A DNA stretch of 5,592 nucleotides from Pontiella desulfatans (GTDB taxonomy: Bacteria; Verrucomicrobiota; Kiritimatiellia; Kiritimatiellales; Pontiellaceae). Location of the stretch: positions 1-5,592 of the forward strand of contig JARFRL010000185.1 in NCBI GenBank assembly GCA_029287275.1, written 5' to 3'. Shown one piece after another: positions 1 to 5,592 of this stretch; position 1 is the stretch's first letter; each line of letters opens with the position of its first letter. Position numbers and translations under genes: made by a program. The notes under the pieces were generated by a model that was given only the letters and a program-made list of their open reading frames with translations, had not been told where the DNA came from and did not search any database.

Positions 1-573
1 AAGACCTGTCTGGCCGATGCGCGGTCGGCCTACCGCTGGATCCGGGAGCATGCGAAGGAATATAACATTGATCCGGACCGTATTGTGGTCGTGGGCGGTT
101 CGGCCGGGGCTCATTTGTCATTGGGGCTGCTGACTCTTTCCATGGACGGCATCGATAACGAAGGGGACAACCTCGAAACGCCCATCGATCCGAAGGCCCT
201 GATTCTTTACAACCCGGCGATTGATCTCGTCGATGGCTGGAAAGGCGGACAGAAAAAATGCGTCGCCGCCGGTCTGGACCCAAAGCTGTTCTCGCCGGCG
301 CACGGGGTGAAACCCGGAATCCCGGACACCCTGATTCTAAGCGGATCCGACGACCACGTCATTTCGCCCCGGATGATCAACGGCTTTGTGAAACGAATGG
401 AAGACCAGGGCAACGAGGCCTCGTTCATCGAATACCCCGATGTCGGCCACGGGTTCTTCAGTTATGGCAAGGAAAAGTATAAAGGGGCTTATTTCATCAC
501 AACCTGCGAAGAGGTCGAACGCTTTTTAACAGCCCGCGGGTTTATGGAGAATAAACCACAAGCTGGGAAATAA
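1..573 (+). CDS. Alpha/beta-hydrolase esterase (acetyl-esterase / BD-FAE-like), 5' end missing
   Basis: The frame is open from the first base, so the gene starts upstream and only the last 190 residues are visible. An in-frame GTG at 85 lies inside the fold and is not the real start. The fragment opens with the helix and 'DPDRIVVVGGSAGAHLS' segment typical of small esterases. The nucleophile elbow is GGSAG, with the Ser codon at 100-102. The likely catalytic Asp is the second Asp of GSDDHV (352-354), and the catalytic His is in GHGFF (448-450), so the triad is complete. The oxyanion-hole HGGG region expected in this family lies off the left edge. Relatives hydrolyse acetyl or feruloyl esters, often on plant polysaccharides. 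With a GH105 gene only 2 bases downstream, deacylation of pectin oligosaccharides is a reasonable inference, but the exact substrate is not shown. The cell location is unknown because the N-terminus is absent. Confidence 0.9.
   Translation, partial: KTCLADARSAYRWIREHAKEYNIDPDRIVVVGGSAGAHLSLGLLTLSMDGIDNEGDNLETPIDPKALILYNPAIDLVDGWKGGQKKCVAAGLDPKLFSPAHGVKPGIPDTLILSGSDDHVISPRMINGFVKRMEDQGNEASFIEYPDVGHGFFSYGKEKYKGAYFITTCEEVERFLTARGFMENKPQAGK
565..568 (+). promoter_or_regulatory. Probable ribosome binding site of the GH105 gene
   Basis: GGGA sits 7 bases before the ATG at 576, inside the last codons of the esterase gene. It supports the ATG at 576 over the in-frame ATG at 597. Its position also suggests translational coupling of the two genes. 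The match is short, so the call is moderate. Confidence 0.45.
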
Positions 574-575
574 AT

Positions 576-1757
576 ATGAGAAACATAGGATCAACCATGC
601 TTTTGGCATTCGGGGTTGCGGTCACCACAACCGTGGCAGGAAACCTGCCGAAGCCCAATCCCGAAGAGATCAAAGCCATTACGAAAAAGGTCGCGGACTG
701 GCAGATGGAAACCTTCGAGGAGTCCGGCCAATACCGGGCGCTGTCGGGAAAAGCGCTCAAGAAGTTTGAGGCGTCCGGCAAACGGCCGAACAAACACCAC
801 GATCTGGCCTGGCACATGGGAGCGCTTTATGCCGGGATGAATCAGTGGCGCGCGCTTTCCGGCGATCCGGAGGTGGAAGCCTTCCTGATGAACATCGGGG
901 AGCGCAACGACTGGAAACTGCACAAACGACCGTATCACGCGGACGACCATACGGTCGGTCAGTTTTATCTCTCGTTGTATGAAGAAAAAAAAGACCCGAA
1001 AATGCTCGAGCCGACACGGGCGCGTTTCGACTGGATTCTGGCCAACCCCAAAACCGGCACACTGGAATGGACCGCGCGGCCGACAGCGGCACATGATCGC
1101 TGGGGCTGGTGCGATGCCCTCTTCATGGCGCCGCCGGTCTGGGCGCGGTTGGCGAAGGTTACGGACGAACAAAAATATCTCGATTTCATGGATCAGGAAT
1201 ACCACGCCTCCTACGATCTGCTGTGGGACAAAGAGGATCTCCTCTTTTGGCGCGATTCCTCCTATTTTCCCAAGCGCGAGGCCAACGGACGAAAAATCTA
1301 TTGGGCGCGCGGCAACGGCTGGGTCTTCGGCGGACTCGCCCTGATGATTCCTGATCTGCCGGTTGACTGGGAAGGCCGCGCGTTTTACATAGACCTTTTC
1401 AGGCAGATGGCCGCAAGCCTGAAAACCTGCCAGCGCGAAGACGGCACCTGGAGCATGGGCCTGCTCGGCGGAACGGAAGGCTATCCAATCAAGGAAACCA
1501 GTGGGACGTCCTTTTTTACCTTTGGGCTGGCGTGGGGAATTAATAACGGTCTGCTGGACCGCGCGACGTATGAGCCGATCGTCTTCCAGGCCTGGAGCGC
1601 GCTGACCGAATGCGTCACCGACGAAGGGATGCTCGGGTATGTTCAGCCCGTCGGGGCCGCTCCCGGCGACTCCTTTGCGGACCAGACCGAGGTCTACGGA
1701 ATCGGCGCCTTTCTCGCCGCCGGCTCCGAGGTCTATAGACTCGTCGGTGGGAAATGA
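576..1757 (+). CDS. GH105-family unsaturated rhamnogalacturonyl/glucuronyl hydrolase, secreted
   Basis: This is a complete 393-residue protein, a normal length for GH88/GH105 (alpha/alpha)6-barrel enzymes. The family hydrolyses the 4,5-unsaturated uronic acid at the non-reducing end of oligosaccharides released by polysaccharide lyases, by hydrating the double bond. Recognisable segments in order are: ADDHTVGQFYLSLY (residues 122-135); WCDALFMAPPVWARLA (178-193), whose Asp180 is the likely catalytic acid by analogy with YteR-type enzymes; WARGNGWVFGGLA (243-255); and ETSGTSFFTFGLAWGINNGLLD-like barrel sequence (307-328). Residues 1 to about 21 look like a signal peptide: a short charged start, a hydrophobic stretch, then TTTVA before GN. 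The enzyme is therefore probably periplasmic or exported. The ATG starts 2 bases after the esterase stop and has a GGGA site in front, indicating an operon. Rhamnogalacturonan is the favoured substrate because GH105 is classically tied to it. Related members act on ulvan, glycosaminoglycan or arabinogalactan products and cannot be excluded. Confidence 0.93.
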   Translation: MRNIGSTMLLAFGVAVTTTVAGNLPKPNPEEIKAITKKVADWQMETFEESGQYRALSGKALKKFEASGKRPNKHHDLAWHMGALYAGMNQWRALSGDPEVEAFLMNIGERNDWKLHKRPYHADDHTVGQFYLSLYEEKKDPKMLEPTRARFDWILANPKTGTLEWTARPTAAHDRWGWCDALFMAPPVWARLAKVTDEQKYLDFMDQEYHASYDLLWDKEDLLFWRDSSYFPKREANGRKIYWARGNGWVFGGLALMIPDLPVDWEGRAFYIDLFRQMAASLKTCQREDGTWSMGLLGGTEGYPIKETSGTSFFTFGLAWGINNGLLDRATYEPIVFQAWSALTECVTDEGMLGYVQPVGAAPGDSFADQTEVYGIGAFLAAGSEVYRLVGGK

Positions 1758-1804
1758 TCTGAAACAGGATGTATTGAAAATCAAAATCCGGTTGCAGTCA
1801 TTTC

Positions 1805-2160
1805 ATGGACTTATGGAACGGTGAAGAAACACTTGGTATTGCTTTTCATTTTTATCGGTACCTCGCACAGGGTGCTCCGACACATCTCGAGTATGAAAAT
1901 CCAATACAGATAAAGAAAACCGAACCCGGTGTGTTCCTCGTCGATTTTGGCCGGGTGGCTTTCGGAAATATCAGGCTCATGCCCCGGGCCGATGCGACGG
2001 GCCAGTTATTGGATCCCCAGCAGAGGTTTTCCGCGGAGGCGCACGGCTGAAAACAACGCGTGTCGCGGATCGTTGGATCCTGAATCAAGATGTCAGCGGA
2101 ACAGTGAGCTTGGAAGTAAGACGACCTCGTTCGGAGTATGAAAAATCACGAAATTATTAG
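1805..2160 (+). pseudogene. Disrupted fragment, possibly N-terminal part of a GH78-like alpha-L-rhamnosidase
   Basis: An 81-codon open stretch runs from the ATG at 1805 to a TGA at 2048-2050. Its middle reads PGVFLVDFGRVAFGNIRL. This resembles the 'DFGr.afG.l.L' strand motif in the N-terminal beta-sandwich of many alpha-L-rhamnosidase-like proteins. Such enzymes are usually 700 or more residues long, so what is here is a small piece. No Shine-Dalgarno sequence precedes 1805. The protein-like signal fades after about 2010. From about 2023, frame 1 offers EVFRGGARLKTT and stays open until a TAG at 2158-2160, which would fit a frameshift near 2010-2023. The fragment lies 47 bases after the GH105 gene on the same strand, a sensible place for another rhamnogalacturonan enzyme. 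The motif match is from memory and the frameshift is inferred. It could instead be a short orphan gene or chance coding-like sequence. Confidence 0.4.
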
Positions 2161-2562
2161 GCCCTTCGCCGCGCTTCGTGAGTTGCCGCGGCGCCGGAAG
2201 AGCCGTCGGGAAATTATGATGGAGCCGAGAACCGGCGCGGTTAACGGGTTTTATGAACCACGGCGACTGGTGCTGGTCTCCGGGGCCGCGCGCGGTTCCG
2301 CTCGATGGCGATAGGCGTTTAGCGCTCTGGCAGCCAGACGACTTGATGACCTGCCGAGGCTACCATCTGGATATGGTTGGTTCCGCTGAAAGCGCTAGGT
2401 GAGGCGTGGGCTGAATCTTCGCCGCTGGGGCTGGTTCCCCAACTACTTGGTCGGATAAATCATCTCGAACGCCCTAACCCGCGCGTGTTCGCGGTTCGCG
2501 CCATTGCGAATTTCATACTATGGATTCTGGTATGGGAGTGAGGTTGTGATAAATAGTAGTGC
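2161..2562 (+). other. About 400 bases without an intact gene; leader of the sensor gene
   Basis: I find no convincing open frame here on either strand. The best is about 49 codons from the ATG at 2253 to the TGA at 2400, starting MNHGDWCWSPGP, with no recognisable family and no ribosome site. The GDWCW piece loosely recalls Trp-rich core motifs of rhamnosidase-like proteins, so the stretch may be further decay of the preceding pseudogene. The left part is GC-rich with short palindromic runs such as CCGCGCGCGG near 2286. The right end (about 2504-2562) becomes AT-richer and must carry the promoter of the sensor gene unless that gene is read through from upstream. I cannot pick out a credible -35/-10 pair or a terminator. 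A 5-base inverted repeat, CATAC (2514-2518) and GTATG (2530-2534), is too short to call an operator. Confidence 0.5.
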
Positions 2563-5500
2563 ATGTCTCGGGTTTTAATCAGACTGTTTATAATTGCTCA
2601 GTTGCTTCCTGTTTGGTGCGCCGCGGTTCAACCCTACGCGCCCACGGTCGCCGATCCTATCCTGGAGCCGTGGCGCTGGCGACATGAGGAAAACCTTATG
2701 GGTCTGGATGTTCTGAGCATGGACCAGGACGCGGATGGGGTGTTCTGGTTTGGATGCGCCGGCTCGATCGCCCGTTACGATGGCCGGTCCGTTGAGCAGA
2801 TTTTTTTCGACGCGGATCTTCAGGCGATGATTACCGCGCGCGAGTCGGTGCCCTGGGCCAAAGCAGTGATGGCGCTGGAAAATGGCGACGTACTTGTTCT
2901 AATCGGGGAGAGCCTCGTTCTGCGCTCCGGGACGGATTGGCGGGTAATCATTCAGGATGCCGGACCTTCTGTCTACTTCAGCACATTGACCAAGGCGGAT
3001 AACGGCAACATCTGGCTGCGGGTGCCGGACGCCCTTTGGCTCGTCAGTCCTGATCTACAACAGGTTGAAAAGATTATTGATGCATCCGGTCCCAAAGAAC
3101 TTCGCTCGATGTGTCTGGATGAGCACGGGGACGTGTGGGTATTGGAGCACTTGGGGCTGGATAACGACTGTCTGGTACGAATACCGATGCAAGCCGACGC
3201 GCCCGTGGCCGAGATGAATTGGGAAATCGTCTCCATCCCGTTCTATAACGACCGGGAAACCGCGCAGCTGTTGAGTGGATCGAATGGGCTCATTTGGTAC
3301 AGCGATGGTTCGCACCATACGGTGCTGGAGGCCTACGATCCGAAAACGGGCCGTTGGCTGGATATACCTGAACCAGACTTTAAAGCCGGTGTTTATTGCA
3401 TGGTGAAAGATTCGAATGGCGCCATCTGGTGCGGGGGCGAAGGTGAAATGTACCGCTACCTGCCCGGAGATCCGGCGCCGAAGCACTATTCGCCGTTACA
3501 ATTGGATCTTCCTCTAACGGCGCTTTCTCTTGGATTCTTTGACGACGACCGCCTGTGGATTATCGGGAGAGGGGGGCAGATCTTTTCGGTGGATATGGGT
3601 ACTCGGGTCTGGGCGACCTACGCGAATTTAAACTACCAGTGCGAGAGCGAAGAAGGGCGTCGGCGATGGTTTTTATCGCCTTATGGGGCAGGAGTGGTTT
3701 CGCATGATGTCGAAACCGATACGTGGTCTCTTTACGGTCCCGAAGACTACATTTTGGAAGAGGGCTTTTCCATACACACGAGCAGTCATGGACTGGTATG
3801 GCTTACGGGGAGACATCAGGACCGAGCGGCGCTCGCGGTGTATGACGGGAAAAAATGGGAGCGGCATCTACACCCCGAATTCGCAAGGTGGATAGAACCG
3901 AATGCCGTGCACGAGTCCTCCGACGGAACCCTATGGTTTGGCGCGGGTGGATTGTTGCTCGAAAAACCCGATCAGGCCGGTGGAGCTCTTCAATATACCG
4001 TAAAGTCGGATGGCGGCGTGGAATTGCTGAAGCACCATAAAAGCACCGTCTTTCCCTATTACATCGTTTCGTTTGCCGAGTCCGCGGAGGGGCGGCTTAT
4101 TCTCGGTTCAACGCAAATACACGAATGCATCGAGGACTATTCCTCCGCGAAAATCATACTCGGATATCCAAGAGAAAACACGGTGAAGCTTGATGTTCAC
4201 GCAGATGGCACAATTTGGGTAGCCAAACAGTTTTCCGGAATATTTCGTTATTCGGATAAGGAATGGACCTCTTTTGGCGAAGGCAACAGACCGGAAGGTT
4301 CGCTGACCGCGGGATTCCTTTTGTTGCGGGACGGAACCCTTCTGGCAGGCACCGACAAAGGGGTCAGTCGATTTGATGGAGTGAACTGGACGACGGATGT
4401 ATACGGGGAGGCATTTGGAATGTCGAGGCGTTGGAGCGGAATCCGGCAGTCGGAAGACGCGGATCTATGGTTTAGCTTTGCCGGTCGAGAGATCCAGCGG
4501 GTTTTCCAAGTGGTGGGTGGAACGCCGCAGGGTCGAACGGTTCGTCATCGTCCGGAGAAGGTGCCTCCCCAGACCTTCATTCTCAACTATCTCGAGCGCG
4601 TGTCGCAACCCGGAAACGCCCACATAACATGGTCTGGGCAGGATCCGTGGAGCAGCACCCCGAAGGAAATGCTCCAGTATTCATGGCGGTTGGATGGAGG
4701 CGCATGGTCTCCATTTAGCACGGAAACCAGCCACACGTTTCTGAACTTGAATCACGGTCGGCATATGCTGGAGGTGCGGGCTCGGGATCGAGCGTTTAAT
4801 GTTGATCCCCGCCCGGACCGGGTGGAGTTCGGTGTAGTGGCCCCGGTTTGGATGCGGCCCTGGTTTATTATAATGGTCGTCTCTATGTTTTGCGGAGCCG
4901 TCGCGCTCGTCTGGACATGGATCTATTTCCATGACAAGCGGCTGAAGGACCGTCAGCTGCATCTGATTGAAATGGATCGCTTGAAAACCAGCTTTTTCAC
5001 GAACCTGTCCCATGAGTTGCGCACACCGCTCTCGGTGCTGCTTTCACCTCTGGAGAGTCTCTTGCGGTCCGAGACGGATTTGGCAAAAAAAGCCAAGCTT
5101 TCCATGGTTGTTCGCAGTGCCGAGCGCGTGACGGTACTGCTTACGCAACTGTTGGATTTCCGAAAAATCGAGCAGGGAAAAATGGCGATGGAGCTGACGA
5201 CGGGAAATCTGGTTGAGCCGGTCCGTGCGGCTGTTGATCTGCACATGTCCTTGGCGGAGGCCCGCAGGGTTACGTGCCGGTTGGAGAGTGGTGATGAACA
5301 GATTGCTCTGATGGATATGGACAAACTTCGTAAAATTACCTCCAACCTGGTCGGAAACGCCGTTAAATATACCCGACCGGGCGGCGAAGTGATTGTGAAG
5401 CTCGGGTTTTCTTCCGGAGCTGCCGGCTTGGAAAAAATGACGCTTGTCGTAGAGGATAGCGGTGAAGGCATCAAACCGGAGCATTTGGAGCATGTTTTCG

Positions 5501-5592
5501 ACCGTTTCTTCCGGGGCGCGGCAAAAACAGCGGTGGATGGATCCGGCATCGGGCTCAATTTCGCTAAGGAATTAGTGGAGTTGCTGGGAGGA
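2563..5592 (+). CDS. HTCS-type membrane sensor histidine kinase, 3' end beyond window
   Basis: A single uninterrupted frame runs 1010 codons to the window edge. Residues 1-21 form a signal peptide ending WCAA before VQ. Residues about 45-660 hold degenerate two-component-regulator propeller repeats of the pattern D..G.lW.g...gl.ryd. Examples start at residues 56, 186, 283, 452, 546, 589 and 630. Residues about 668-759 form a Y_Y_Y-like Ig domain (LQYSWRLDGGAWS, then HGRHMLEVRARD). One membrane helix spans about 767-789. HisKA follows, with the phosphorylatable His817 in SHELRTPLS. HATPase_c shows the N box around Asn932 (NLVGNAVKYT), G1 at Asp965 (DSGEGI) and G2 GSGIGL from 993, so the kinase core looks active. 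Family members sense oligosaccharides in the periplasm and control adjacent CAZyme genes. A receiver plus AraC-type HTH would be expected downstream but is not visible. The start is bounded by an in-frame TAG at 2557-2559, and ATG 2563 is the first start, though it lacks a good ribosome site. Confidence 0.93.
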   Translation, partial: MSRVLIRLFIIAQLLPVWCAAVQPYAPTVADPILEPWRWRHEENLMGLDVLSMDQDADGVFWFGCAGSIARYDGRSVEQIFFDADLQAMITARESVPWAKAVMALENGDVLVLIGESLVLRSGTDWRVIIQDAGPSVYFSTLTKADNGNIWLRVPDALWLVSPDLQQVEKIIDASGPKELRSMCLDEHGDVWVLEHLGLDNDCLVRIPMQADAPVAEMNWEIVSIPFYNDRETAQLLSGSNGLIWYSDGSHHTVLEAYDPKTGRWLDIPEPDFKAGVYCMVKDSNGAIWCGGEGEMYRYLPGDPAPKHYSPLQLDLPLTALSLGFFDDDRLWIIGRGGQIFSVDMGTRVWATYANLNYQCESEEGRRRWFLSPYGAGVVSHDVETDTWSLYGPEDYILEEGFSIHTSSHGLVWLTGRHQDRAALAVYDGKKWERHLHPEFARWIEPNAVHESSDGTLWFGAGGLLLEKPDQAGGALQYTVKSDGGVELLKHHKSTVFPYYIVSFAESAEGRLILGSTQIHECIEDYSSAKIILGYPRENTVKLDVHADGTIWVAKQFSGIFRYSDKEWTSFGEGNRPEGSLTAGFLLLRDGTLLAGTDKGVSRFDGVNWTTDVYGEAFGMSRRWSGIRQSEDADLWFSFAGREIQRVFQVVGGTPQGRTVRHRPEKVPPQTFILNYLERVSQPGNAHITWSGQDPWSSTPKEMLQYSWRLDGGAWSPFSTETSHTFLNLNHGRHMLEVRARDRAFNVDPRPDRVEFGVVAPVWMRPWFIIMVVSMFCGAVALVWTWIYFHDKRLKDRQLHLIEMDRLKTSFFTNLSHELRTPLSVLLSPLESLLRSETDLAKKAKLSMVVRSAERVTVLLTQLLDFRKIEQGKMAMELTTGNLVEPVRAAVDLHMSLAEARRVTCRLESGDEQIALMDMDKLRKITSNLVGNAVKYTRPGGEVIVKLGFSSGAAGLEKMTLVVEDSGEGIKPEHLEHVFDRFFRGAAKTAVDGSGIGLNFAKELVELLGG

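Noticed and set aside
591..1784. A 397-codon open frame on the - strand opposite the GH105 gene.
   Set aside because: It mirrors the real gene in a codon-aligned antisense frame. Such frames stay open by chance when the sense gene rarely uses TTA, CTA or TCA codons. Its translation shows no recognisable domain, while the + strand has clear GH105 motifs.
2191..2238. Inverted repeat GCGCCGG (2191-2197) and CCGGCGC (2232-2238), considered as an RNA stem or mobile-element end.
   Set aside because: Seven-base GC-only arms are common in GC-rich sequence. There is no target duplication, transposase or conserved loop to support either idea.
2230..2250. Small hairpin AACCG-GCG-CGGTT followed by a few T residues, considered as a terminator.
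   Set aside because: The stem is only 5 base pairs, and the following sequence AACGGGTTTTA is not a proper U-tract. It does not directly follow an intact gene.
2514..2534. Inverted repeat CATAC-N11-GTATG upstream of the sensor gene, considered as an operator.
   Set aside because: Five-base arms occur often by chance, and there is no second copy or recognised regulator motif nearby.
2686..2700. A strong Shine-Dalgarno-like GAGGA (2686-2690), 7 bases before an in-frame ATG at 2698, as an alternative start of the sensor gene.
   Set aside because: Starting there would remove the signal peptide and the entry to the propeller domain (WRWRHEENLMGLDVLSM region), leaving a sensor that could not be exported. 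The GAGGA is explained by the His-Glu-Glu codons.
4953..5558. A 201-codon open frame on the - strand opposite the histidine kinase domain.
   Set aside because: The + strand carries unambiguous HisKA and HATPase_c motifs across the same bases. The antisense product is Ser/Arg-rich with no family signature.

Overview
The window reads as part of a carbohydrate-utilisation locus aimed at pectin side structures, probably rhamnogalacturonan. All recognisable genes lie on the + strand. The order is: the 3' end of an alpha/beta-hydrolase esterase (1-573), a complete secreted GH105-type unsaturated rhamnogalacturonyl/glucuronyl hydrolase (576-1757), a disrupted fragment that may be an alpha-L-rhamnosidase remnant (about 1805-2160), about 400 bases with no intact gene (2161-2562), and a very large membrane sensor histidine kinase of the hybrid two-component system (HTCS) type (2563 to the window end, still open).

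The esterase and the GH105 gene are separated by 2 bases and are almost certainly one transcriptional unit. Known family roles suggest a division of labour: the esterase removes acyl groups, and the GH105 enzyme cleaves the unsaturated uronic acid left at the non-reducing end by a polysaccharide lyase. The sensor has the architecture used by HTCS regulators, which detect oligosaccharides in the periplasm and activate nearby degradation genes. Visible parts are a signal peptide, a long run of degenerate beta-propeller repeats, a Y_Y_Y-type Ig-like domain, one membrane helix, HisKA and HATPase_c. The usual receiver and AraC-type DNA-binding domains would lie beyond the right edge if it is a full hybrid.

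The organism cannot be fixed from the sequence. HTCS regulators next to CAZymes are typical of Bacteroidota. The moderately GC-rich codon use and the verrucomicrobial or kiritimatiellotal feel of the esterase make the PVC group (for example Kiritimatiellota or Verrucomicrobiota) at least as likely. This is inference.

I do not see evidence for a wholly new system. The points most worth checking are the apparently decaying enzyme gene between the hydrolase and the sensor, the divergent and cysteine-containing sensor domain, and the weak translation-start context of the sensor.
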